Assembly (NCBI RefSeq): GCF_024679095.1
Contig: NC_066516.1
Coordinates: 23,825,718-23,889,717, forward strand
Origin: Eriocheir sinensis
Taxonomy: Eukaryota; Arthropoda; Malacostraca; Decapoda; Varunidae
Length of the DNA stretch: 64,000 nucleotides
Direction: 5' to 3'
In this document: positions 52,126-62,025 of the stretch, one piece after another
Position numbering within the stretch: position 1 is the stretch's first letter
Layout of the letters: every line of letters starts with the position of its first letter
The notes under the pieces: model-generated
What the model was told of the DNA's origin: nothing
Seen by the model: only the letters and a program-made list of their open reading frames with translations
Databases searched by the model: none
Position numbers and translations under genes: made by a program

Positions 52126-52126
52126 A
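52080..52126. repeat. (GATA)n(GA)n microsatellite
   Basis: Six GATA units pass into a GA run. Confidence 0.95.
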
Positions 52127-52205
52127 TAAATGGCTGAGAACACAAAACTATTAATCACGATACGAAGGTTCATATCAGGACACACTCGAGGTCCACCCAT
52201 ACCCC

Positions 52206-52348
52206 CCTCCCCTCCTCCTCCTCCTCCTCCTCCCTGGGCGTAGTGCACCTTTAACCCAAGGGCCCAAAAATCCCTCGCAGGCCATACATCACCAGGGGCG
52301 GGACACTTGGAAGCGCCGCCCCACTACGCCCACGCCGCGCCCTCCACC

Positions 52349-52380
<32 letters not shown>

Positions 52381-52383
52381 CAA
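52206..52383. repeat. (CTC)n and (CAC)n(AAC)n trinucleotide tracts
   Basis: CTC run at 52206-52232. ACC triplets pass into AAC triplets at 52343-52383. Bases 52390-52675 are mixed with no gene. Confidence 0.92.
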
Positions 52384-52679
52384 CGTCTACAAACACAAAA
52401 CCCAGCTGCCTGCCTGCCACCTGTTCCATGCACTTCCTACCTTTAAAAAAATCTCTATATTATGATCAATCAGCCAGCTACCTAACACCTCACACGTTCC
52501 TCCCCTCTTTCAGTCTTTCAAATATGCTCTAATGTAACATCCATCAAGCCGTATTACTTCAAGTGCCTATAAACTATTCCTCTAACAACCACCACAAACT
52601 CACGAACATGTTGGTTAAGCAAGACCCGAGAGCGCATGGAGTCTCCCTTTTTGGCTATTGATCTGTTTGCTCTTTAAAG

Positions 52680-53215
52680 TTAACCCTTCAGTCTGTCAGG
52701 CATGTCGAATACCCTTCAGTCTGTCAGTCATTTCCCTCTTTTATACGTATACCCTTCCATCAACGAGTCATTCCTCTGTTATATATAAAAAAATAAAACA
52801 CTCTTGTCTCCGTCTCGCTATTGTGTTCTTCCTTCCGTCTGCCAGTCATTCCTTTTGTCACATACACTCTGCCGCCTGCTGGTCATTCCTTTGTCACACT
52901 CCCTTCCGTCTGCCTGTCATTTCTCTGTTACACGCACTCTTGTCTCTGTCTCGCACTCTCGCTATTCAGTGTTTTTCTTTCCCTCTCTCCTCCTCCTTCT
53001 GCTTCTTGAGTCCTCTTCCTTCCTCCGCCTCTTCATTAATTTTAGCCTCTATTCCCACTCTTGCAAATTTCTTCTCTCATTTTCTCCTCTACATCCCTTG
53101 CAACTCCCTTCTTTCAACAGCCAGTCATTCCTCTGTCACACGCAATCTTCAGTCTGCGAGTCATTCCTCTGGTACAAACTCCTCCGTCAACCACTCACTC
53201 CTCAGTCACAGAGTC
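52680..53215. repeat. Diverged minisatellite, about 38-40-bp unit
   Basis: The core CCTTCCGTCTGCCAGTCATT with CCTCTGTCACACnCACTC recurs near 52683, 52712, 52752, 52830, 52865, 52905, 53108 and 53150. The blocks around 52799 and 52927 also share ACTCTTGTCTCnGTCTCGC, evidence of a larger duplication. The Ser/His/Leu frames are artefacts. Confidence 0.75.
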
Positions 53216-53501
53216 AACAACCCCCGCAAAGTCACGCATGTATTGATAGGCGAGACTGAAGAGGCATCGAAGCCCTCAACCAACGCGTTAATTATTGATT
53301 CGCCACGCAAGGACCGTCTGCACGCCATTCAGGTCTGCCCCGCTCCAATCCCCTTCCTTCCTCCCAGCCCGCTTCACTCAGGCCCCGGCAGCGGTAAGCA
53401 TCCTGGCAACAACTCTCCGGGAGGCGCGACGAGGAGGGCGGGGCAGGTGTAAAGCATGACGCGCCTTCTTCGCCTCATCAGGTATACTGTATGAGGGTCG
53501 T

Positions 53502-53695
53502 AGGGTTGGTATTTTAAGACACTTTCGCTTCTCATATCAACTATTTCTAAAGGTCAAAGAAGGGGTCAGTCGGGTTCTCATGAGTGTTTCTTTAGTTTCA
53601 CGGTACAGAAGAAGGGTCAAACTAACACCATGGTCATAAAACTACTCCTGGAAATGCATACAGCTCCTACGAAAGCCTTGTCAAATACTGCCTTC
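53502..53695 (+). mobile_element. Short TIR element (family A), right end lost
   Basis: Starts GGTTGGTATTTTAAGACACT. It contains TCTCATATCAACTATTTCTA, GTCGGGTTCTCATGAGTGTT, CGGTACAGAAGAAGGGTCAA and GGTCATAAAACTACTCCTGG, and stops after CCTTGTCAAATACTG. The usual AATACGGGCCC-type right end is missing. Confidence 0.82.
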
Positions 53696-53699
53696 TGTT

Positions 53700-54335
53700 T
53701 TTTTTTTTTCTCTCTTTCCTTCTCCGCCTCCTGTTCTTTTAGTCTCCCTCCTCCGCCTCTTACAAATTTCTTTTCTCATTTACTCCTCCTTCTCTTCCAC
53801 CTCTTTCAACTCTAAGGGGTCGTATGTGTTTTCGTTCTTTCTTTCCTCTTTCTGCTTCTTTCGTCCTATTCCCCTCTCCCACCTTCTCTTCCTTTAAGTT
53901 CTCATTTTCCACCTCTTATGATTTTTTTCTTACTCCCTCCTCCTCCTCCTCCTCCTCCTCCTCTTCCATCACTTACAATTTTCGTCCCTTCTCTCCTCTT
54001 TGTTTCTTGCGTTTTATTCCCTTCCCCACCTCTTCTTTTTTTAGCCTCTTTCTCCACCTCTTACTAATTTTCTCTTTCACCCTTCACAACTCTCTTCTTT
54101 TAACAATCTCCTTTCTACATCCATTAAACTCTTCACTCTCCACCTCCTCCACCCCTCTTCTTTCACCTCCCCTTATCCAATCCCCTTCTAGCAACCCCGT
54201 TCTTTCCATCCCGCTGCAGGACATATTTCACTCATTCATTATTTTATCATACATTTCAGTGACCTACTTATCCTCTTCCTTCCAATTATGGCTATTCATT
54301 TACCTCCTCCTCCTCCTCCTCCTCCTCCTCCTCTG
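53700..54335. other. Polypyrimidine block with (CCT)n runs
   Basis: C/T-rich, CCT runs at about 53938-53963 and 54303-54333. The 183-codon frame is a Ser/Phe/Leu artefact. Confidence 0.75.
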
Positions 54336-54391
54336 CGGCACCGATGAGAATTACCTGTATTGTGAGGTGCATTGATCAGCAAGAGAGATTA

Positions 54392-54710
54392 ACGTCCTGA
54401 ATGGATATCAAGATGTGGCAGTGGAGGATGACAAAGATGATTCAGGGGGTGAGAAACTTGCCTTATGAAGACAGGCTGAAGCAGTTAAATCTACACTCTC
54501 TAGAAAGGCGAAGGTTGCGAGGAGACTTGATCGAAGTCTATAAATGGATGAAGGGATTTAATAAAGGGGATGTCAATAAGATGCGTATACATGATGCCAA
54601 TACACTAATGCTTCATATCAAATTCATCTTACAACCTCGAAGACAAATTGGTCACACATGCGCGATTAATAAGTACGACCCCCCTCCCCCCCTCCACCCC
54701 CCCACTGTCG
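54392..54710 (+). mobile_element. Non-LTR retrotransposon C-terminal fragment
   Basis: The frame contains WQWRMTKMIQGVRNLPYEDR, LKQLNLHSLERRRLRGDLIE and VYKWMKGFNKGDVNK. This matches the post-catalytic region of CR1/Jockey-type reverse transcriptases (VQRRATKLI, YEERLKxLxLxSLxxRRxRGDLIEVYK). Residues beyond VNKM are poorly conserved and the canonical final WNxLP segment is absent. 5' truncated and inactive. Confidence 0.88.
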
Positions 54711-54739
54711 CAACGTTGTAAGCATTCCCTCCCCTCCCA

Positions 54740-54915
54740 CCCCTCTCCTCCAACACCGACGAAAATAACGTGCTAATCATACTACTGAGCCATAATTACC
54801 AATTCTGGCAAAAGCTCATTAGCAGAAATATTTCAGCGTCGGCTAAATTAGGGAGCAACGCTGCGGAATAATTATATCAGCCCTCACCATAACGCCAGGC
54901 CGAGTACACGTCCCT
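54740..54915. other. Short non-repetitive AT-leaning stretch rich in homeodomain-type cores
   Basis: TAAT or ATTA cores occur repeatedly (GCTAATCAT, CATAATTACC, CATTAGC, TAAATTAGG, AATAATTATA) in a stretch without simple repeats. This resembles conserved non-coding enhancers but cannot be confirmed without alignment. Bases 54920-55250 are mixed. ACGATGGAGGACAG recurs at 55042 and 55168 with shared flanks, a diverged 126-bp duplication. Confidence 0.3.
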
Positions 54916-55272
54916 CTGCCCACAGCTTTTGCATACTTCCTTCCCCCCACCCACCCTTTGCTCTCTCTATCGCTGCCCCTTTCCCTCTCCCCTCTCTTTC
55001 CCGCCTGTGCCCTACCCTTCGCTCCCTCTATCGCTGCCCCCTACGATGGAGGACAGATAGAAGGCATGTTAAGCTTTTAAACACACACGTCGTACTCAAA
55101 ATGATATGTTAGATCTTAGCCTCTCCTTAACTTCTCTCTGTCATCTTTAAAAAGCCTTACGGTATACGATGGAGGACAGGAAAAACCGTCATGTTAAGCT
55201 TATAATGTACACACACGTCGTATTCAAAATGGTATGTTAGATCCTATTCCTTTCTTTATTCTGCCATAGTTT

Positions 55273-55500
55273 TTGCTCCTCAATCGTTTGCTTATTGTTT
55301 TCTTTCGCCTCCTCCCATTCTCCCTCTTTTTCTGAGTGCCTCCGATTTCCCTTTCTTCTCCCGTTCTCTCTCCTTTCATTCTTCTTTGTATCTTGCTCCT
55401 CAATCGTTTTCTTATTGTTTTTTTTCGCCTCCTCCCATTCTCCTCATTTTTCTGTGTGCCTCCGATTTCCCTTTCTCCTCCCGTTCTCTCTCCTCCTCTA
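55273..55500. repeat. Tandem duplication, 120-bp unit
   Basis: TTGCTCCTCAATCGTTTnCT, TTATTGTTTTnTTTCGCCTC, GTGCCTCCGATTTCCCTTTC and TCCCGTTCTCTCTCC occur in both copies (55273 and 55393). Few differences. Confidence 0.93.
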
Positions 55501-56080
55501 GTTTACTGTCTCTCTCCCTTCGGTCGCTTTTTTTTTTTCCTCCACCTCTCCTCGACTTTTACTGTGTCTGTATTCCCGCTCGTTCTCATCTTTATACCGT
55601 CTAGTTCTCTTTGTGTGCGTGTGCCTTCTCGTTCGTGTTCCTCATTCACTCGTTACACTTCATCATTCCTTCTTTCTTCCTTTCCCTTCTTTGAGCTCAG
55701 TTTGTCTTTGCTTTTCTCTTCTCCTTTACTCTCTACGATCGTCCCGAAACAACTCCCTCCTCATTCCCTTCTATCCTCTATACCCCTCCACTTCTCTCTT
55801 CTACTTCAGTTCTCTCTGTCTTTCCTCCCCTTCTCCCTTTCTACTCTGCATCTCTATCCTCGTTCGTTCTCTTCTTTTCCGTCTACTTTTTTTGTGCGTG
55901 TCTCTCCCATCGTTCCCGCCTCCCCTCCTCTTCCCCTTTTACTTATTGGACCTCCTCATTCGTTCTTGCATTTTCCTTTCCTTCCCTTGTACTGTCTTTT
56001 CCTTCGTTCTCCCCTCCTCTAGTATCGGTCGTCCACAATCAACTCCCTTCCTCCCCATTCTCTTTCATTATTCCCTATCT
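55501..56080. other. Polypyrimidine block
   Basis: T/C-rich with diverged TCGTTCTC, CTCTTCTTTT and CCGTCTA motifs recurring. Frames of 228-316 codons spanning this and the next array are artefacts. Confidence 0.7.
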
Positions 56081-56450
56081 ACAGTCTCACACACTCTCGT
56101 TGGCCGGTTCCCACACAGAGGCAGCTTCATCTCTCTTTCTTTTCTTTTCCTCCTTCCTACTCTGTTTTATCTGTCCTCCCCCTCATCGCTCTCTTCTTCT
56201 GCTGGGCTGTCCCCAACTTCACTCTTCTTATTCTCTGCTCACAGTCTCACACTCTCGTTGGCCGGTTCCCACACAGAGGCAGCTTCATCTATTCCATCTT
56301 TCTTTCTTTTCCTTCCTATGTACTCTGTTTTATCTGTCCTCATCCTCGTATTTGCTCTCTTAGGCTGTCCCCAACTTCACTCTTCTTATTCTCTGCTCAC
56401 AGTCTCACACTCTCGCTGGCCGGTTCCCACACAGAGGCCGCTTCGTGGAC
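56081..56450. repeat. Recent tandem repeat, 159-bp unit, 2.3 copies
   Basis: ACAGTCTCACACTCTCGTTG then GCCGGTTCCCACACAGAGGC occurs at 56081, 56240 and 56399. CTCTGTTTTATCTGTCCTC and GCTGTCCCCAACTTCACTCT also recur. The spacing is exactly 159 both times and copies are highly similar. Confidence 0.95.
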
Positions 56451-56738
56451 ACTCGACGCAGGCATTAACACAGACGCTAAACTGTAAAATGGAGTCAGTC
56501 GCGTGCCAACACTCTCGTTCACGGAGCCCGGCATTCCGTAATCAACTCATTCCCACACTCTAACGCCGCGCCAATCTCACGCGATGGCTTCGATCGAGTA
56601 TTCACCTTCCCCGCTGCAGGAGTTGAAGTAGTTGGTAATGCTCGCGGCCAATCCTCTGCCCTGGTTCCTGGGTGTGTGTGTTTGTGTTTTTCCTTCCTTC
56701 TTCCGCTTTGCTATATTTGCACTCTCTTCCCTTCTTCT

Positions 56739-57420
56739 TCCACTCCTTCTGGTTCATTCGTTCACCCGTTTTCTCTTCCTAGTTTCTGTGTTCTTTCTTT
56801 CTCTTTGTTTTATTACTATGTTCCCTTTTTCCACTCTTCCCTGCGTCCACTTATTCTGTTTCCCTTTCTTTTTTTCCTCTTCAATTTATTAACACTCCAC
56901 ATCCTTCTACTCTTCCCTGGTTCATTTGCTTCCTCTGTTTCCTTTTCTCTACATATTTCACGATTTTTACTGCTTTTTTTCCTTTTCCTCTCTTTTCTTC
57001 TGACCTCTTCTTTCTCTTCCTACTCTTTCCCTTATCCGCTGCAGTTTCCTCTCTTTCACTCTTCCCCGGTTCATCTGCTTCCTCTGTTTCCTGTTCTCTA
57101 GACATCACACGCTTGGTATTATTTCTTTCTTTTCTTCAATGGTTCCTCTGCACTCTTCTTTCTCCTCGCCCTCTTCCTTGTTCCCTCTGCCCTCTCCTTT
57201 CCTCCACTCTTATCTGGTTCATCTGCTTCTCTTTCCTCTTTTTTAAACATCTCACGCTTTTCATCCCTTTTTCCCATTCTTCCCTGTTTTTTATCCTATT
57301 TCCTCTTCTTCCTATTTCCTTTCTTCCACTCTTGTCAGGTTCATCTGCTTCTCTTTCCTCTTTTTTTGACATCTCACGCTTTTCATCGCCTTTTCCCATT
57401 CTTCCCTGTTTTTTCTGCTG
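56739..57420. repeat. Pyrimidine tandem repeat, 121-167-bp unit, 5 copies
   Basis: TCCACTCTTnnCTGGTTCAT followed by CTGCTTC and CTnTTTCC recurs near 56739, 56906, 57054, 57203 and 57324. The last two also share GACATCTCACGCTTTTCAT and CCCATTCTTCCCTGTTTTTT. Bases 57425-57650 show no recognised gene. Confidence 0.85.
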
Positions 57421-57730
57421 TTTCTATCTCCTCCTCCTATTCCGCATTATCTACGCTCGAGTATTACTTAATTAAACTATCAATAAACTATCAATCAGTG
57501 CATCTATTTATCTACAACTACCAAAATAAAGTCACCAGCACAACACAAGAAGAAAAAATACTGTTCACATCGAGCTCCCAAATCCTGATATCCCTTATAA
57601 GGTGTGTTTTTCATCCTCCTCTGCTTTCTCTATTCACACTTCGCATCGCAGGAAAAAAAAAAAAAATCACCTGGAGATGGATCGGCACCCTCTCGGGTCG
57701 GTATTACCATATATATTGACAACTTGCGAG

Positions 57731-57803
57731 ATGAACGGCTACCAGGAAGCCTTTGGGGCAGCGGGAGGAGCAGCGGCAATAGCAGGAGGCCGAAATATAC
57801 GAG
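57731..57803 (+). CDS. Candidate short first coding exon with splice donor (weak)
   Basis: An ATG with a purine at -3 opens MNGYQEAFGAAGGAAAIAGG, continues RNIR, and meets a consensus donor, GAG followed by GTAAGTT at 57804. The stretch is non-repetitive and Gly/Ala-rich. No acceptor partner or known protein was recognised downstream, and a GTAAGT is expected by chance in 64 kb. A retrotransposon remnant begins 40 bp later, so it could also be unannotated mobile DNA. Confidence 0.15.
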
Positions 57804-57845
57804 GTAAGTTAACGCAACGCCCCTCGCACAGCCTTCTAGGACAGA

Positions 57846-58290
57846 GTGGAGTCAATGTTTTTTCGTCTCATCAAGTCTCCTCCTCTTACTGACAGTCTTG
57901 AACCTATTAAACTCCGCCGCAATGTTGGCACTCTTTCCATCTTATACCGATATTTTCACGGTGACTGCTCTTTTGAACATGCTAACTGCATGCTGCTTCC
58001 GCGGCCCCGCTGCACACGACTCTCTACTCTCGTTCATCCTTGTGCAAGAGTTGACTAGCATCTTCATTCCTTCATCCCTTTCACTAGTAAACTGTGGAAC
58101 AGCCTTCCTTCCTCTGTATTTCCTCCTGTCTATGACTTGAACTCTTTCAAGAAGGGAGTATCAAGACACCTCTTCAAAGGAAATTATCCTCTCATCTTTT
58201 ATTCTTTGTGCTGGACCGGCGCTTGGCGCTTTTCTTTTTTTAAATGCATTTGAGCTGTTTCCATAGATATGAAAAAATATCAACACCATC
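57846..58290 (+). mobile_element. Non-LTR retrotransposon 3' end with one in-frame stop
   Basis: One reading frame runs from 57846 to TGA at 58251-58253, broken only by a TAG at 58056-58058. It reads SLEPIKLRRNVGTLSILYRY, FHGDCSFEHANCM, RCTRLSTLVHP, HSFIPFTSKLWNSLPSSVFP and YDLNSFKKGVSRHLF. The RRNVxxLxxxYRYFHGxCS, FIPxTxKLWNSLP and DLNSFKxGVxRHL motifs are typical of the C-terminus of decapod non-LTR retrotransposon proteins. The 3' part (GCGCTTTTCTTTTTTT, then ATTTGAGCTGTTTCC and A-rich) parallels the six poly(A)-tailed fragments. Inactive. Confidence 0.9.
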
Positions 58291-58454
58291 GGACACTAAG
58301 GCGAGTAAAAGGTGAGTGTTTCTTAACGCACAAAGCTAACATTCGCGTGTCCCCGCCGCCGGGGACAACACGAGTATTTGCTCATTAGCGGGTGATTCGG
58401 ATACCTACACAACAATGACGTACTGATAATGTTTTGAACCACTTAGAGCGAGTT

Positions 58455-58502
58455 GTGTGTAGTAATAGTAGTAGTAGTAGTAGAAGTAAAAGTAGCAGTA
58501 GC

Positions 58503-58543
<41 letters not shown>

Positions 58544-58556
58544 CAGCAGTAGTAGG
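58455..58556. repeat. (AGT)n microsatellite
   Basis: Imperfect then perfect AGT/AGC trinucleotides, about 100 bp. Confidence 0.95.
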
Positions 58557-58880
58557 CAATAATATATCCGCCTTAAATACTTGTTCCCTCAAAGACTCAC
58601 GGACATAATTAAAGGTGTAGAAATCACACAAACAAGCAAACAAACAAACACACTATTACCTGCACGCGGAAACACACCTAGGAGCCTCAACAAATCATCC
58701 ACCCAATCAGAGGCACACGTCCAAATCTCAGGTGAGGCGCGCAGGTGATGCAGACGCCGGCCCAGTTTGGCGTTCGGGGCTCGGGCCAAGAAGCGATGCA
58801 TTATTGAGGCCCCACAAACACACTCCTCCAGCGGCTTTAAATATTTAGCTGGCGAGAAGGTCCATCCTCTTCATCATTTT
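58557..58880. other. Non-repetitive stretch; no gene recognised
   Basis: Contains a TTTAAATATTTA element at about 58834 in CpG-containing surroundings (58735-58855). No exon is apparent. A CCT run follows at 58883-58911. Confidence 0.4.
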
Positions 58881-58984
58881 CCTCCTCCTCCTCCTCCTCC
58901 TCCTCCTCCTCTTTTCTTCTTCTTCGGAGGACAACGACGACGAGGACTCCAACAAAAGCAGGCAAGAAGCAGGCAGGTACTATG

Positions 58985-59250
58985 AAGGCCGGAGGGTTTA
59001 GTGACTGGGGGGGGGGGTTAGGAGTGGGGGGGGAGGGGAGGTGGGGAGAAGGGGAGAGTGGCGGGGGGAAGAGAAGGATTAGAAACAGGATGAGGATGAG
59101 CTGACACTGGGAGGGAGAAAGAGGGAGAGGGAGATGAGATGGAGGGAGAAGGAGGATGAGGAAAAGGATGATGGTAATATGACACTGGAAAGGGGGAGAG
59201 GGGGAAGGGAAGGAGACGGGGGGGGGGGGAGTATATGGCGGATGAGCGAA
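58985..59250. other. G-rich then G/A-rich block
   Basis: Poly-G runs (59008-59016, 59219-59229) and repeated GGGAGAAGG/GATGAG motifs. Minus-strand Pro/Ser frames are artefacts. Confidence 0.7.
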
Positions 59251-59389
59251 ATGATGACCCCAGGATAGGACGTCACGAGATCTTTGCTTCGTTTTTCTCT
59301 CTTTTTCTCTCTTTTCCGCCGAGAGAATCCTACGTCTGAATGGGCATCCGCGGGAACCTTTGTCGTCCTCCTGATGAAGCTCTGACGGA

Positions 59390-59930
59390 TCACCTCCTCC
59401 TCCTCCTCCTCCGCTTCCTTCTCCCTTTCCTTCCTTGGTCTCTATTTTTACCCACAAACCCTCCTCTTTCCTCCTACATTCTCTGTCATTCCTCCTCTCT
59501 GCATCTTCCTCTATCTTCGCCTTCTTCTCTCCCCTTTTACCCTGTCCCTCCTTTTTCCTCCTATCCCATCTATCATTCCCTTCGTCTAGTTCTCTTTTCT
59601 TGGTCCCCTGTTCTATCTTTCCCTTTTCGTGCCCTCTTCCCTTCTTTCTTTCTTTTACTTATTCCTGTCACCTCCTTCCCTTCTTTTTCCTCCAGCCTCC
59701 TTTCATTTTCGTCTGCTTCCCTTCTTTGGTCCCTTCTTCTCTTCTTTCCCTTTCCTTATTCTTCCCTTTATCGCCTACTTTCTTGATCACTTTTCCTTTC
59801 TGCATCTTCGTTCGTTTCTTTCCTTGGTCTTCTGGTCCAACTCCCTTTGTCCCTCCCTTTCCCTGGACTGCTTATTGCATCTTCATTCTCCCTTTGTTAT
59901 CCCTTTTTCGCTCCTCCCTTATGTCTCTGG
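59390..59930. other. Polypyrimidine block with diverged repeats
   Basis: T/C-rich. CTTGGTC, TTCTCTTCTTTCC and CATCTTC motifs recur at irregular spacing. Frames of 104-209 codons are artefacts. Confidence 0.7.
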
Positions 59931-60150
59931 TCGGTATTCTTAGACTCCACCACCTCTCACATCAATTATTTCCGAAGACCAAAAGAAAGATTAACCGGGT
60001 TCTCTTAACGTTTTTTTCAGGTTCACGGTACATAAGAAGGGTTAAACTACCACCAGGGTCATGAAACTACCCCTGGAAATGCCCAAAACTCCTACGAAAA
60101 CCGTGTCAAAATAATGTGTGCTTGAGGGCCGAGATGTTGAAGGATATGGT
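59931..60150 (+). mobile_element. Short TIR element (family A), complete copy
   Basis: Starts GGTCGGTATTCTTAGACTCC. It contains TCACATCAATTATTTCCGAA, CGGGTTCTC, TTCACGGTACATAAGAAGGG, TAAACTACCACCAGGGTCAT and CCTGGAAATGCCCAAAACTC. It ends GGCCGAGATGTTGAAGGATA. Confidence 0.85.
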
Positions 60151-60470
60151 TCTCTGCCCTAACGTCCTTCCTCCCGCACCCCCATCCTCAGTTTCGTCTT
60201 GGCCCTCTCTCATTTTCGTTTTCCTGTCTTTTCCTCTTTCCCTCTCTCTCTCTCTCTCCGTCGGTATAGGGTTTCCTCACTCCCCTCGCTGGTCCAGAGC
60301 ATTAGTCCCCTTTCATTTCGGATGTTGTTTTCTTCTTCGCCTGCTTTGTATATGTTCAGTTCCTCTCCAGACTTTCCTTACTTGAAACTACTTATCCACC
60401 CCACACAGTCTCCGCCCATGCGACTTTTCCTTGTCCCTTCTTCTATCTTCCTTTGTGTCTTGGTCCTGCT

Positions 60471-60663
60471 TTCCCTTCCCTTCCCTTCCCTTCCCTTCCC
60501 TTCCCTTCACTTCCCTTCCCTTCCCTTCCCTTCCCTTCCTTTCACTTCACTTCACTTCCCTTCCCTTCCCTTCCCTTCCCTTCCCTTCCCTTCCCTTCCC
60601 TTCCCTTCCCTTTCCTTTCCTTTCCTTTTCTTCCTTTCCCTTCCCTTCCCTTCCCTTCCCGTC
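60471..60663. repeat. (TTCCC)n pentanucleotide tract
   Basis: About 190 bases of TTCCC units with TTCAC and TTTCC variants. All three plus frames stay open and give Phe/Pro/Ser/Leu repeats. Bases 60665-61005 are T/C-rich with no gene. Confidence 0.96.
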
Positions 60664-61006
60664 CTTCCTTCATATAAAATGTCTCTTTGCATCAATTATC
60701 TATATTTTTTACGTCTTAATTATTCCTAACTCTTCCTATTCTTCATAATTCATTACTACCCTGTCTCTCTGCAGCGCCGTTTCCCCTTCGGTGCTTCACT
60801 CCCTCACTCCCTTCCTCTCGAATGTTTCTTTGCGTCACTCTTTATTTTAAAATCTTTCCCTTCCCAAATTCCCTCATGCTCTTCATTATTCTTTTTCATT
60901 CTGTTTCTCTACTGTCTCTCCTCCCTTTCAGTGCTTTCCTCCTGCTCTTCCTTCCTACTTAACGTCCCTCCTTCACCCCTCTCCTTCCCTCGCTCGAAGG
61001 CCCATA

Positions 61007-61222
61007 ATCTCAGACACTTACGGTTTTCACAACTAATATGTCGCGAACAAATATGAGGCTTTAGGACACAAAGGAGGCTGGTCGGTATATCTCATGAGTG
61101 TTTTTCTACGTTCATGGTGCAGACGCCTTGTCATATTATCACTAACCCAGGGAAATGTCCACAACCTTTATGGAAGCCTTATCCAAAGTGTGTTAGCTCC
61201 GAAATGTTTGAAAATACGGGCG
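61007..61222 (+). mobile_element. Short TIR element (family A), diverged
   Basis: Starts AGGCCCATAATCTCAGACAC and ends CGAAATGTTTGAAAATACGG. Inside are GGTCGGTATATCTCATGAGT, TACGTTCATGGTGCAGACGC and GGAAATGTCCACAACCTTTA. It shares GGACACAAAGGAGGCTGGTC-type sequence with the copy at 6997. Confidence 0.8.
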
Positions 61223-61229
61223 GGGAGAA

Positions 61230-61870
61230 GGATGGAGGGCAACAGTGGCGTCACGGCCCCTCCTATTGAGTCGGGGCAGACATACCGGCGTGGCACTGGT
61301 CTTCCTTTTGTGGACACTGAGGCAGGCTTTGTCCCGCCTCGGCTAAGGTGGGGAGTAGGAGGGAGGGCCGCGCGACGACTCACAGCTGGGCGACACGTGA
61401 AAAGAACTGACGACGATTAATGTTGTTACTGATAGTGGTGGTTGTGCTGTTACTTCTACTACTACGACTACTACGACTACTACGAGAGAGGGGGTGGCAT
61501 GAGTGGCAGGTGCCTGGCAAGAGTCACCTGGTTTACTTTGCAAGGAGTTCTGTTTGCCCTGCTTGCCTAACGCCCACCTTGCCGCCTCTCCTTCTTGCCC
61601 TGACTCCATTCCCGCCCTCCTACGCCCTCCCGCTGCCGCCTCCCACCCAGGGCTGTAACTCTCAACCTCCCCTCCCACTCCCTTCCACTCCATGCCGTAA
61701 CTCCCCTGACCCTCGCTCCCTCCCGCTGCCAATTATGGATATAGAAAGCCAATATTTCATCTCGAGAGACAATTCTGAGAGCAAACGTCAACAAATATCT
61801 TGGTCTTAATTGCCTCTTCCCGGGAGCCGCCAGGAGAATCTTTTTCGGTCAAGCGCCTTTAATTCACGAC
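61230..61870. other. Mixed, partly GC-rich stretch; no gene recognised
   Basis: A CTACTACGA repeat patch lies at 61452-61486. Frames of 71-129 codons occur on both strands, but I recognise no domain. Confidence 0.45.
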
Positions 61871-61871
61871 C

Positions 61872-62025
61872 ACAAAATCACATTAAGAAGAACATAAGAA
61901 CGTAAGGAGTCTGCATGAGGCCGGTTAGCTTATACAAGGCAGCTCCTGTACTCTCAACCCCACCTTATCTCACAATCCATAGCTTTATCTAACCACTTCT
62001 TGAATGTATCTATGGTTAGGTTATG
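61872..62025 (+). mobile_element. SINE/LINE-3'-like dispersed element fragment
   Basis: Contains AAGAACATAAGAACGTAAGG, TCTGCATGAGGCCGGTTAGC, TATACAAGGCAGCTCCTGT and TCTAACCACTTCTTGAATGT. The GAACATAAGAA...GAGGCC layout recalls short retroposons seen in many aquatic animals and decapods. The assignment rests on motif memory and the clade is not decided. Confidence 0.55.

Noticed and set aside
55336..56563. Overlapping 228- and 316-codon hydrophobic frames resembling membrane proteins
   Set aside because: Polypyrimidine DNA gives Phe/Leu/Ser-rich strings in all plus frames. The frames cross several tandem arrays.
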